Shown piece by piece: positions 45,403 to 54,013 of a stretch of DNA of 64,000 bases (position 1 is its first letter; every line of letters begins with the position of its first letter). The translations under genes were made by a program, and so were the position numbers. The notes under the pieces are model-generated. The model did no database searches. It worked only from the letters and a program-made list of their open reading frames with translations, and was not told the origin of the DNA. The stretch covers positions 62,001-126,000 of the forward strand of contig JBBQER010000002.1 of NCBI GenBank assembly GCA_038320885.1. The letters run 5' to 3'. The DNA is from JBBQER01 sp038320885. GTDB taxonomy: Bacteria > Actinomycetota > Acidimicrobiia > IMCC26256 > PALSA-610.

Positions 45403-45772
45403 ATCTCGGACGGGTGAGCAGCGCGGCGTTGATGCTGTCAGGAGTGTCCGGTGTGGTGTCGCCGAACGCAGTCGCGTCGGCGCTGCACCTGTCGCCGACG
45501 TCGGACCGGGGTGTCACCGAGACCGAGCCGGTCTCGGCGGCACGTACCCGGCGCTCGGTGGCTGGGCGCTCGTCAGCCGGGATCCCACCGCGCAGCGGGC
45601 AGTCGGCGTCACGTGGCTCGGTGCCGCCGCGGTACGCGTGGCGTCACTCAGGCTCGACCGCCCTCCGACCGATCTTGCGTTCTGGGCGTACCTCGCGGCC
45701 GAGATCGGCTTCGGCACGACCGCGATCGCGTCCGCAGCCGCAGAACGGGCCCGGCGATCGGCCGTCACCTGA
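45399..45772 (+). pseudogene. DUF4267-like membrane protein, frameshifted
   Basis: The start MNLGRVSSAALMLSGVSGVVSPNAVASALHL is followed near 45521 by a frame change. The continuation RAGLGGTYPALGGWALVS and two more helices (VTWLGAAAVRVASL, AEIGFGTTAIASA) are one base out of frame. Removal of one base explains it. The protein would be about 125 residues. It is of the same kind as 3759-4193. Confidence 0.6.
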
Positions 45773-45802
45773 GCCTGCGCTCACGCGGCTGCTCCTGACC
45801 GG

Positions 45803-46687
45803 TCACGGTCGGCCGCCGTCGTCCCACGCTCGGTGCGTGGCGAGGACGCGATCCCACAGGTGATCGAGAGCTTCCGGTGCGCTGCCGTCGAAGCGAAGGC
45901 CGAACACGTCGTCGAGTACGCCGAACCAGTCGGTGCGCTCGGTGAGCGGTTCCGACGAGGTGGCGCCGTCGCCGATGCGCGACAGGATCAGCCCGCGGAT
46001 GACGTCGACGCCGGCGGCATCCCGGTGTTCCGCGATGGCGACCTGCAGGAACGGCGACTCCGGCGCCGTCGACAGCCATGCATGCTTCGCCGTGAACTCG
46101 TCCATCTCGACGACGGCTGTCTTCCAGCTCATCCCGACGAACCCACCGGCGGGATCGTGCGCGAGGTGCCAGTCGCCGACGGCGCCTTCGGTCGCGTCGA
46201 GAACGAGACGAAACGGCGCCTGCTCGTACTCGCCGGGAGCGAGTGGCAACGCGTTGTGCAGCGCGTCGCCGAGACCGACGTCGACATACCAGGTCCCCGA
46301 GGGATTCTCATCCGACGGCAGGCCGAGGACCGAGAGAACGAGATGGTTGCCGACCGAGTCCGCGTCGGGCCCACCGGGACCGTGCACTCCGCCGATATGG
46401 CGGGCGACCGAGTAACCCAGCGATCGCAACAACTCCGAGAACGCGCCGTTGAGGTGGTAGCAGTAGCCGCCGCGACCCTGCCGCGCGATCCGCGTGACCG
46501 ACTCGACGGGATCGATCCCCCACGCCTCACCGGCATGTAGCCACATCGTCTCGTACGGGATGCGTTCCACCTGACGGCGATGCAGCCGTTGCAGCGCCTC
46601 GACCGACGGGGCCTCGGCGTCGAGCCCGAGCCGACGCAGATACGCCGTTTGCAGATCGGAATCGATGCGCACCGGTGGGCCACCCAT
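45803..46687 (-). CDS. nat: Arylamine N-acetyltransferase
   Basis: The product is 294 residues. The catalytic cysteine is in RGGYCYHLNGAF (near residue 76), His in VGNHLVLSV near 116 and Asp in YVDVGLGD near 134, completing the Cys-His-Asp triad of acetyl-CoA-dependent NATs. It transfers acetyl groups to aryl amines or hydrazines. It is divergent from the PEP-utilising gene at 46807. Confidence 0.9.
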   Translation of the reverse strand: MGGPPVRIDSDLQTAYLRRLGLDAEAPSVEALQRLHRRQVERIPYETMWLHAGEAWGIDPVESVTRIARQGRGGYCYHLNGAFSELLRSLGYSVARHIGGVHGPGGPDADSVGNHLVLSVLGLPSDENPSGTWYVDVGLGDALHNALPLAPGEYEQAPFRLVLDATEGAVGDWHLAHDPAGGFVGMSWKTAVVEMDEFTAKHAWLSTAPESPFLQVAIAEHRDAAGVDVIRGLILSRIGDGATSSEPLTERTDWFGVLDDVFGLRFDGSAPEALDHLWDRVLATHRAWDDGGRP

Positions 46688-46806
46688 TCCCGGAAGTCTC
46701 GCGTCCCGTACAACCGTGTGCGCCGCTTGCCTTGATCACGCGCGGCCGGTGAGAATCGGGTCGCCGCGCGGCACTCGGCGCGCGCCGACGATCCCGGGAG
46801 GGCCAT

Positions 46807-48444
46807 ATGTCCCCACAGAGCAAGACGCCACTGCAGTTCGAGCCTCCGGGTCCCGGGTCGTGGAGCTTGGACCCGGTGCATTTCCCGCGTCCCGCGACGC
46901 GGTACTGGGAGGAGATGCACCCCGAGCCGTTCCGCCGGGGCACGCACGAGTTCATGGCGTTCTACGGGACACCACTTGACGCGTTGGAAACCGCGTACGT
47001 CAACGGGTTCTCGTATCACTACATGCGGCCGGCACCCGACGAAGAGATCCCGCAGCGGTTCGCGCGCGCGGAGGAGGTATGGGAGAAGAAGGTCTGGCGT
47101 GAGCAGCTGCGCGAGTGGGACGAGACGTTCAAGCCGGCTGCGATCAAGCTCCATCGCGAGCTGCAGTCGGTCGACGCCGACGCCCTCTCCGACAACGAGC
47201 TGGTCGCGTACCTCACGCGCTGTCGCGACCACCACTCGAACATGATCTTCCAGCACATGCGATTCACCGGGTCGGCGATGCTCCCGGTCGGTGACCTGCT
47301 CGCGCACCTCGGAGCGTGGACCACCGTCGCGCCGGCCGACACGCTCGCGATGTTGCGCGGCGCGGCGCCGGTGTCGGCGGGCGCGTCCGGCGAGCTCGAA
47401 CGGCTCATCGCCACGATCACCAATGACACAGCTGCTCGCGCGCTCCTCGACTCCGACGGCGACCCCGGCAAGACGCTCGCGGAGCTGCGCGCGTTCGGGG
47501 GAGAGGTCGGCCCGGCCGTGTCCGAGTATCTCGACCTCGTCGGCTGTCGACTTCTCGACGGCTTCGACATCTCCGGGCGCTACGCGCTCGAGCTGCCCGA
47601 CGTGCTGGTGCGCTCGATTCGATCGTCGGTCGACGGCGCCGGAAACGACACGGACGAAGTCGATGCGCGCATCGCCGACATTCGGGCGCAGGTGCCCGAC
47701 CAGCACCGCGCGCAGTTCGATGAGTTGCTCGGCGAGGCGCGCCTCATGTACCGCCTGCGCGACGAACGCGGCGTCTTCAGCGACATCTGGGCATCCGGCA
47801 TCATGCGCCGCGCCGCGCTCGCGGCGGGTCGGCAGCTCGAAGGCAAGGGCCGCATCCACGACGCCGAACACTTCATCGACGCCGGCTTCGACGAGATGTG
47901 CGCGCTCGTGACCGGCACGGGTGGACCGTCCGCCGACGAGCTCGCGCGGCGTTTCGCCGACCGCACGTCGCGTACGGCCAAGGAGGCTCCGGCCTCACTC
48001 GGGCCGCCGCCACCCCCGCCACCCGACCCGTCGGGCCTCCCGCCCGGCGTGGCCAGAGTCATGCAAGCGGTCGGCATCGCGCTGGGCGAGCTGTTCGGGA
48101 GCTCGGAAGCGCCGCACGAGGAGAACCTGCTGCGCGGCCTCGCCGCGAGTGGCGGTACGTACGAGGGGCCGGCTCGGCGCGTCGCAGGCCCGACCGAGTT
48201 CGATCGCATCCAGCAGGGCGACGTGCTCGTCACCGAGTCGACGACCGAGGCGTTCAACATCCTGTTACCGCTGCTCGGCGCAATCGTGACCGACTCCGGA
48301 GGTCTGCTCTCGCACTCGGCGATCGTGGCCCGTGAATACGGCATCCCCGGCGTGGTGGGGACGCGCAACGCGACCGACCTCATTGCCGACGGCACGCGCG
48401 TACGCGTGGACGGCGACGCGGGTGAAGTAACGGTCTTCGCGTGA
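46807..48444 (+). CDS. PEP-utilising enzyme, phosphohistidine (swivelling) half
   Basis: The product is 545 residues. The C-terminal 90 residues are the mobile phosphohistidine domain, with DSGGLLSHSAIVAREYGIPGVVGT carrying the His. The preceding 440 residues are a helical substrate-binding region resembling that of PEP-utilising proteins and rifampicin phosphotransferase-like enzymes, with a proline-rich linker (about 400-412). It lacks the ATP-grasp domain, which is encoded by the next gene, so the normal domain order is reversed and split. The substrate is unknown. Confidence 0.85.
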   Translation: MSPQSKTPLQFEPPGPGSWSLDPVHFPRPATRYWEEMHPEPFRRGTHEFMAFYGTPLDALETAYVNGFSYHYMRPAPDEEIPQRFARAEEVWEKKVWREQLREWDETFKPAAIKLHRELQSVDADALSDNELVAYLTRCRDHHSNMIFQHMRFTGSAMLPVGDLLAHLGAWTTVAPADTLAMLRGAAPVSAGASGELERLIATITNDTAARALLDSDGDPGKTLAELRAFGGEVGPAVSEYLDLVGCRLLDGFDISGRYALELPDVLVRSIRSSVDGAGNDTDEVDARIADIRAQVPDQHRAQFDELLGEARLMYRLRDERGVFSDIWASGIMRRAALAAGRQLEGKGRIHDAEHFIDAGFDEMCALVTGTGGPSADELARRFADRTSRTAKEAPASLGPPPPPPPDPSGLPPGVARVMQAVGIALGELFGSSEAPHEENLLRGLAASGGTYEGPARRVAGPTEFDRIQQGDVLVTESTTEAFNILLPLLGAIVTDSGGLLSHSAIVAREYGIPGVVGTRNATDLIADGTRVRVDGDAGEVTVFA

Positions 48445-48457
48445 CGGTCTTCGCATG
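48430..48457 (+). repeat. 14-bp tandem duplication at a gene junction
   Basis: ACGGTCTTCGCGTG (48430-48443) is followed at once by ACGGTCTTCGCATG (48444-48457). With one copy, the upstream stop and the downstream ATG would overlap as ATGA. The duplication moved the genes 10 bp apart. Confidence 0.8.
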
Positions 48458-49714
48458 AAGGAGGTCGTCCCGCTCGCCGACGCGCACGAGGACTCGCGCT
48501 TCGGGGCGAAGGCAACCGGGTTGGGAGCGGCCGCGCGTAACGGGCTGCCGATCCCGCCCGGTATCGCGCTCTCCGGCACGTTCGTCGACGCGGTGGCCGC
48601 GGGGCACGAGCTCGCCATCGAGCTGCTCATGACCGCGGGGCAGTCGCTGGCGGCGCCGCTCGCGGTGCGATCGTCGGCGGCCGACGAGGACGGCGCCGAC
48701 GCGAGCTTCGCCGGCCAGCACCTCACGCTGCTCAACGTGCCGTCGGTCGACGACCTGACCGCAGCGGTCCGCGAGATCTGGTGGTCGGCGAACTCCGACT
48801 CGGCGATCACCTACCGCCAGCGCGTGGGCCTCTTCGCTCGTCCGAGCATCGGCGTCGTCGTCCAATCGCTGCTGAATCCCGACGTGGCCGGGGTGATGTT
48901 CACGCAGAACCCGATCACCGGGGCCGACGAGCGGATGATCGAAGCGAGTTGGGGGCTCGGCGAGGTCGTCGTCGCCGGCCGCGTGATCCCCGACACCTTC
49001 CGCATGGACCACGCCGGCGCGCTGCTCGAACGCACCGCCGGCTTCAAGAAGATCGCGATACGCGCCGCGCCCGACGGCGGCACGGTCGAGGAGCGAGTCG
49101 CGCCGGAGCTCGTCGAGCAGCTCTGCCTCGACGACGATCAGCTCGCGCAGCTCAGCGCGCTGGCCGGGCGGTGCGATCAGGTCTACGGACCGGCGCGCGA
49201 CATCGAATGGGCGTTCGCGAGCGGACAGCTCTACCTGCTCCAGTGCCGCGCGGTGACGCGCGCGGGTTCGTCACCGCGGCCGGCCGCGCCGCCGGCGGCG
49301 AGTGGACCGGTCGAAGTGATCGAGCGGGTGCCGTTCTTCGCCAACATGAGTCCCCGCGACGTCGAAGGCATCGCCGCCCTGTTCAAGGAACGCCGCTTCG
49401 CCGACGGCGAGACGATCACCAAGGAGGGCGCGGGCGCCGCGGCGTTCTTCGTGATCGAGTCGGGGGAAGCGACGGTCTCGATCGGCGGCCGCGAGCGCGC
49501 GACGCTGACGAAGGGCGACTACTTCGGCGAGATCGCGCTCATCGACGAAGGCGCGCGCTCGGCGACGATCACCGCGAACGGCGACCTCGTCTGCTACGGG
49601 CTCACCTACTGGGAGTTCCGACCGCTTGTGCAGCAGAACGCGACCATCGCCTGGAATCTGCTCCAGACGCTGGCCCAACGACTTCGCACTGCGCAGGACG
49701 AACAGCCGGCGTAG
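48455..49714 (+). CDS. PEP synthase/PPDK-type ATP-grasp domain fused to a cyclic-nucleotide-binding domain
   Basis: The product is 419 residues. Residues 1-270 are the N-terminal ATP-binding half of PEP synthase-like enzymes: FGAKATGLGAAARNGLPIPPGIAL, LAVRSSAADEDGADASFAGQH, GVMFTQNPITG and an ending DIEWAFASGQLYLLQCRAVTR. Residues 295-415 form a cNMP-binding domain with the phosphate cassette GDYFGEIALIDEGARSATITA. It probably phosphorylates the His domain of the previous gene's product using ATP, under cyclic-nucleotide control. That coupling is inference. Confidence 0.87.
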   Translation: MKEVVPLADAHEDSRFGAKATGLGAAARNGLPIPPGIALSGTFVDAVAAGHELAIELLMTAGQSLAAPLAVRSSAADEDGADASFAGQHLTLLNVPSVDDLTAAVREIWWSANSDSAITYRQRVGLFARPSIGVVVQSLLNPDVAGVMFTQNPITGADERMIEASWGLGEVVVAGRVIPDTFRMDHAGALLERTAGFKKIAIRAAPDGGTVEERVAPELVEQLCLDDDQLAQLSALAGRCDQVYGPARDIEWAFASGQLYLLQCRAVTRAGSSPRPAAPPAASGPVEVIERVPFFANMSPRDVEGIAALFKERRFADGETITKEGAGAAAFFVIESGEATVSIGGRERATLTKGDYFGEIALIDEGARSATITANGDLVCYGLTYWEFRPLVQQNATIAWNLLQTLAQRLRTAQDEQPA

Positions 49715-49732
49715 CCCCCCGCGCGTCACCCC

Positions 49733-50158
49733 TTACGGGGCAAGGGATGCTTCGAGGGTGATCTCGGGCACGGCGGCCAGCGCTCGGCTCACAATGCATC
49801 CGGCCTTGGCGGTCTGCGCCTGCTCGATGAATGCCGCTTCGTCGAGACCCGGTACCCGCCCGACCGTGACGAGCGCGATCGCGGTGATCGTCGGTTTGTC
49901 GTCGACGCGTCGCAGCGTGACGGTGGCGTCGGTGTGGATCGAGTCCGGCGGGTTGCCGGCCTGGGCGAGGCTGTTGGCGAGCGCCATCGAGAAGCACGCC
50001 GCGTGCGCGGCGGCGATCAGTTGCTCGGGGTTCGAGCCCGGTCCGTCTTCGAAACGGGACTTGAACGTGTAGCCCCCGGTGATGGTGTCACCAGCAGTGA
50101 ACGTCCCGGCGCCTGTCGGTAGGTCACCCTTCCACTCCGCACTTCCCTTGGCCGGCAT
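49733..50158 (-). CDS. OsmC/Ohr-family peroxidase
   Basis: The product is 141 residues. Two redox cysteines are in AAAHAACFSMALAN (near residue 53) and AKAGCIVSRAL near 117, the arrangement of OsmC-type hydroperoxide reductases. The N-terminus AKGSAEWKGDLPTGAGTFT is also typical. It reduces organic hydroperoxides. The ATG at 50158 is chosen; the longer frame has no homology. Confidence 0.88.
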   Translation of the reverse strand: MPAKGSAEWKGDLPTGAGTFTAGDTITGGYTFKSRFEDGPGSNPEQLIAAAHAACFSMALANSLAQAGNPPDSIHTDATVTLRRVDDKPTITAIALVTVGRVPGLDEAAFIEQAQTAKAGCIVSRALAAVPEITLEASLAP

Positions 50159-50233
50159 GACGAGCTCCTCGCAGTCGTTTCCGTGTGGTCTACCTCGACC
50201 AGGCCGCTCGAGTCGTACCGCGCGCACCGTCGT

Positions 50234-51163
50234 TCACGGAGCGACCTCGAGTGCGGCGCGATCCCATCCGGCGAGCGCGGCCGCGCCTTCGTAGGTGCTC
50301 TGCAGGAACGACATCAAGGTTGCGTCGGGATCGTCGGCGGTACGGACCGCCGCATACGGCAGGAGGAACTCGCCCATTTCGGGGTCGTAGAAGGCGGCGT
50401 CGGGCTACACCGGCCAGTCGGCAAAGCCGGCCGGCTGCGAGTAGGCATACGAGTAGAAGGATCCCTCCGTGCTGCCGTTCGGCCAGAATCCGCAGCTGCT
50501 GACCTCGTGGCTGTAGGCGAGCTCCTGCACCCAATCGGCGCAGTGCGGCACACCGCCCGGGCGCTTCGGCGCCGTCCGGCCCGAGAAGCGTGTCACCGCG
50601 AGGTTGGCGCCACCCCAAAAGAAGTGCACTGGACTCGCCTTGCCGACGAAGCCGGCGCGGAAGCGAGCCATCACGCGGTGGGCGTGCACGAGCGCGAGCC
50701 AGAACCGTTGTATCGCGGCCGCGTCGTACGCGTGGTGTTGCTCGTCCTGCGCGAACGGAATCGCCTCGACCACCTCCATGGGACGAGGAAGGATGCGCAC
50801 CTGCACACCGAGCTCGTCGAGCGCGGCCAACGTGGCCGCATAGAAGCTGGCAACCGAACGCGGCTCGAGGGTCACGTGACGGTGCCGGCCATCGGACGTA
50901 CGCAGGTCGAGGACGTGATCGATGAGGTCGAACTCGATCTCGAGACCGGTCGGGCCGGCGTGCATGAGCGAGGTCGTCAGTCCCCGCGCCGATACGTAGA
51001 GCGTCACCTGCCACCAATGGTTGACCATCGGTTCCAGCGCCATACGTATCTTCCCGACGACCTGCGTCCACATGTGAAACGTGTCGCGGGTGTCTTCCCA
51101 GGAAGACAGCGTGAGATCGGGCCAGCCGGTGTCGGGGGTCGAGAGTCCTGGCATCGGTACCAA
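50234..51163 (-). pseudogene. DUF5996-like protein with one in-frame TAG
   Basis: Residues 1-252 (ATG 51163) read WPDLTLSSWEDTRDTFHMWTQVVGKIRM and so on to FADWPV, then TAG at 50405-50407. In the same frame the family-like C-terminus continues without a shift (AAFYDPEMGEFLLPYAAVR and AALAGWDRAALEVAP) to TGA at 50234. The whole frame would be 309 codons plus one TAG. It looks like a single nonsense change (or a base error). Function unknown. Confidence 0.7.
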
Positions 51164-51196
51164 TCATGCGACTCGGGTTCTCGAAACAGGAATCGG

Positions 51197-51235
51197 GTGA
51201 CATGCCCATCGGTATCCTACATACTTGACAGTATG
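51197..51235 (+). promoter_or_regulatory. Leaderless promoter and operator of the second P450
   Basis: GTGACA (51197-51202), 17 bp, CATACT (51220-51225), then seven bases to the ATG at 51233. A perfect palindrome, CATACT-TGAC-AGTATG (51220-51235), covers the -10 box and the start codon. A repressor bound there could block initiation; no candidate regulator gene is adjacent. Confidence 0.55.
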
Positions 51236-52453
51236 CAGGAGCGCGACGAGGCTGAGGCTGCGGTGTTCGATCCGTTCGAGCAACCGGACACGCTCGACTT
51301 GGGCGGCGTCGATGACCCGTATCCGTATCTCGCGGCGGCCCGGCGCAAGGGCCCGGTACAGACCGAATGGCCGCTGCCGTTCGACATCGGCACGGGAGTC
51401 GGCGAACCGTCGTTCTCCGTGCTCGGCCACGACGAGGTCGTCGCGGTGCTGCGCGACCACGAGACGTATACGTCTCGTGGGTTGAGCGAGCTCATGGGCC
51501 CGATGTTCGCCGGCACGATGATCGCGATGGACGAGCCCGAGCATCGGGCCAACCGCGCGGTGGTCGCGCACGCGTTCCGACCCAAGGTGCTCCTCGGCTG
51601 GGAACCGCTCGTACGACGAGTGGTCGACGAGCTGATCGATTCGTTCGCGTCACTCGGCACCGCTGACTTGGTTCGACGGTTGACCTTTGCGTTCCCGGTG
51701 CGCGTCATCGCACAGATCCTCGGACTCCCCGAGCGGGACTCGCCGCAGTTCCAACGGTGGTCGATCGATCTGATCAGTATCTTCGTCAACTGGGATCGCG
51801 GGATCAAAGCCCTGAGCGAACTTCGGGACTACTACGGCGAGCAGATCGCAGAACGGCGCGCCCGGCCCCGGGACGACCTCATCAGTGAGCTCGTGAGCGC
51901 CGAGGTAGACGGGCAAAGACTCGACGACGACGCGGTATTCGCCTTCCTTCGGCTGCTGCTGCCCGCCGGCGTCGAGACGACCTACCGGTCGCTGGGCAAC
52001 CTGTTGTTCGCGCTGCTCACACACCCCGATCAACTCGAAGAGCTCAGGCGCGAGCCCGAACTTCGCGCCGCTGCAATTGAAGAAGGGCTGCGCTGGGAGA
52101 CCCCATTTCTGATGGTGGCTCGGCGCAGCAATCGTCATGCGCAACTCGGTGGCGTGGACATTCCCGCCGGCCGAGAGCTGAAGGTCATCCTTGCATCGGC
52201 CAACCACGACGAGAACCGGTACCCCGACCCGGAACGATTCGACATCCACCGATCACCGGTCCCGAACGTCTCGTTCGGATCCGGACCTCACGTGTGTCTC
52301 GGCATGCACCTCACCCGCTTGGAAACCCGCGTCGCGCTCGATGCCGTCCTCGAACGTCTCCCGGACCTTCACCTGGATCCCGGCGCACCCAGCCCGCGGA
52401 TTCGCGGCACCATCTTCCGGTCGCCCGACGCGCTTCCCGTCGGCTTCGGTTGA
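51233..52453 (+). CDS. Cytochrome P450
   Basis: The product is 406 residues. The I-helix is LLPAGVETTYRSLG near residue 245, K-helix EEGLRW near 285 and the haem loop FGSGPHVCLGMHLTR near 345. It is a soluble class I-type P450 needing a ferredoxin, none of which is encoded nearby. It is divergent from the DUF5996 gene. The ATG at 51233 has the promoter spacing expected for a leaderless mRNA. Confidence 0.92.
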   Translation: MQERDEAEAAVFDPFEQPDTLDLGGVDDPYPYLAAARRKGPVQTEWPLPFDIGTGVGEPSFSVLGHDEVVAVLRDHETYTSRGLSELMGPMFAGTMIAMDEPEHRANRAVVAHAFRPKVLLGWEPLVRRVVDELIDSFASLGTADLVRRLTFAFPVRVIAQILGLPERDSPQFQRWSIDLISIFVNWDRGIKALSELRDYYGEQIAERRARPRDDLISELVSAEVDGQRLDDDAVFAFLRLLLPAGVETTYRSLGNLLFALLTHPDQLEELRREPELRAAAIEEGLRWETPFLMVARRSNRHAQLGGVDIPAGRELKVILASANHDENRYPDPERFDIHRSPVPNVSFGSGPHVCLGMHLTRLETRVALDAVLERLPDLHLDPGAPSPRIRGTIFRSPDALPVGFG

Positions 52454-52463
52454 GCCACCAGTG

Positions 52464-52509
52464 GCACATTCCAAGTTGCGTTGGCATCAGTCAGGTGCCA
52501 AAATGGCAC
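52464..52509 (+). promoter_or_regulatory. Two palindromes upstream of the RHH gene
   Basis: GCCAC-CA-GTGGC (52464-52475) and GTGCCA-AAA-TGGCAC (52495-52509) are separated by about three helical turns; TGGCAC is shared (52472-52477 and 52504-52509). The second ends one base before the GTG start of a ribbon-helix-helix protein. It is a plausible autoregulatory operator. Confidence 0.55.
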
Positions 52510-52510
52510 A

Positions 52511-53044
52511 GTGGATCTTGGGCCGTACGTCGATGAGGTACGCCAACACCTGGTGATCGCAGCCGAAGCGGGCGGCGACGAGGCCCGGGCGCTCGCCGAG
52601 CGGCTGGTGGCGCCGCTGGACGCCGCGATCCGGCTCGCGTTGCAGCACGCGCTCGCCGCCGCGGCGGACGAGATCACGTGCGAGCTCGCCCCCGGTTCGG
52701 TCGAGCTGCGGGTGCGCGGACGCGACCTCGTGTTCGTCGTGACGCCGCCGCCCGTCGACGGATCGGTCGCCGGCCGACCGGACGCCCCTGACGAAGACGC
52801 AATGCCGGCCGCGGTTCGGGGCGCGGCGCCAGAGGGCGACGACGGCGAAATGGCGCGGATCAACGTGCGCATGCCCGAGCACCTCAAGTCGAGGATCGAG
52901 CAGGCGGCGGGCGGGCAACGACTCTCGGTCAACGCGTGGCTCGTGCGCGCGGCCGACGCCGCCCTGCAACGCCTCGACGCGGCGCCTCGTCCGGAACGGC
53001 GCGCGACACGGAGCACGCAGCGATACCGGGGCTGGGCGAAATAG
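52511..53044 (+). CDS. Protein with C-terminal ribbon-helix-helix DNA-binding domain
   Basis: The product is 177 residues. An N-terminal acidic helical domain (about 1-80) is followed by a low-complexity linker and a C-terminal RHH of Arc/MetJ type: MARINVRMPEHLKSRIEQAAG, then LSVNAWLVRAADAALQ. The arrangement is common beside DUF4097 proteins in actinobacteria. The GTG at 52511 directly abuts the palindrome. It likely represses its own two-gene unit. Confidence 0.72.
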   Translation: MDLGPYVDEVRQHLVIAAEAGGDEARALAERLVAPLDAAIRLALQHALAAAADEITCELAPGSVELRVRGRDLVFVVTPPPVDGSVAGRPDAPDEDAMPAAVRGAAPEGDDGEMARINVRMPEHLKSRIEQAAGGQRLSVNAWLVRAADAALQRLDAAPRPERRATRSTQRYRGWAK

Positions 53045-53078
53045 GGCGGTTCTCCGCCGCGAACAGACGAGGATTCCA

Positions 53079-53963
53079 ATGCACACCTTCGACACTCCCG
53101 AACCGATCTCCGTCGACCTCGAGATCGGTGTGGGCAACATTCACGTCACGACGAGCGATCGCCGGGACACCGTGGTCGAGGTACGTGCGAGCAACGAGGC
53201 CAGAAAGTCCGACGTCGCCGCGGCCGAACAGACCAAGGTCGACTTCGCCGACGGCACGTTGTTCATCAAGTCGCCCAAGGGCCGGCGGCAATGGACGCCG
53301 TGGGGCGGGCACGAATCGATCGAGGTACGCATCGAACTGCCGACCGGCTCACACGTTCGCGGCTCGGGCGGGGTCATAGCACTGCGGTGCACGGGTCGCG
53401 TCGGCGAATGCCGCTACAGGGCCGGCGTCGGCAACGTCAGGATCGACGCCTGCGGACCGGTCGCGGTTGCAGCCGGCACAGGCGACATCGAGATCGGTCG
53501 TGCGGAGGGCCATGTAGAGATCAAGACTGCCGGGTCCGTGCGAATCAGCACCATTGACGGCACGGCCGTGATCAAGAACAGCAACGGGGACACATCGATT
53601 CACGAGATCACGAGCGACCTGCGGGTCAGCTCCGCCAACGGCAACGTCATCGTCGAGCGGGCGCGCGCAGCCGTCGTGCTGAAGTGCGCGAACGGCGACC
53701 TCCGGCTCGACGAAGCCGGACGCGGCACCATCGTCGCCGAGACGGCGCGCGGCGATGTCGAAGTCGGGATCCGCAACGGGGTCGCCGCGTGGCTCGATCT
53801 CAACACCGCGTTCGGCAGGGTGCGCAACGACCTTGGCGCCGCGGCACCCCCCGCGTCGGGCGAGGACGCGGTCGAGGTTCGCGCCCGCTCTGCGTACGGC
53901 GACATCACCATTCGCCGCGCGACCAGCGCCGAGAAGGACGAAAGCGAAGCTGGAAAGCCGTGA
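53079..53963 (+). CDS. DUF4097-family beta-helical protein
   Basis: The product is 294 residues with repeated strands of the kind seen in DUF4097 adhesin-like proteins: VGNIHVTTSDRRDTVVEV, AGTGDIEIGRAEGHVEIKTAG, GNVIVERARAAVVLKCANGDLRL, RGDVEVGI, AYGDITIRRA. There is no signal peptide, so it appears cytoplasmic. It lies 34 bp after the RHH gene. Confidence 0.8.
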   Translation: MHTFDTPEPISVDLEIGVGNIHVTTSDRRDTVVEVRASNEARKSDVAAAEQTKVDFADGTLFIKSPKGRRQWTPWGGHESIEVRIELPTGSHVRGSGGVIALRCTGRVGECRYRAGVGNVRIDACGPVAVAAGTGDIEIGRAEGHVEIKTAGSVRISTIDGTAVIKNSNGDTSIHEITSDLRVSSANGNVIVERARAAVVLKCANGDLRLDEAGRGTIVAETARGDVEVGIRNGVAAWLDLNTAFGRVRNDLGAAAPPASGEDAVEVRARSAYGDITIRRATSAEKDESEAGKP

Positions 53964-54013
53964 GGTAACCAGCCGATGTGCTTCCCGGCGGGTCGGAGAC
54001 GCGAGAATCGGGC

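Noticed and set aside
50405..50407. TAG as a recoded sense codon
   Set aside because: TAG ends several intact genes here (for example at 4142-4144 and 4191-4193), so a general recoding is not supported; a single mutation or read error is simpler.
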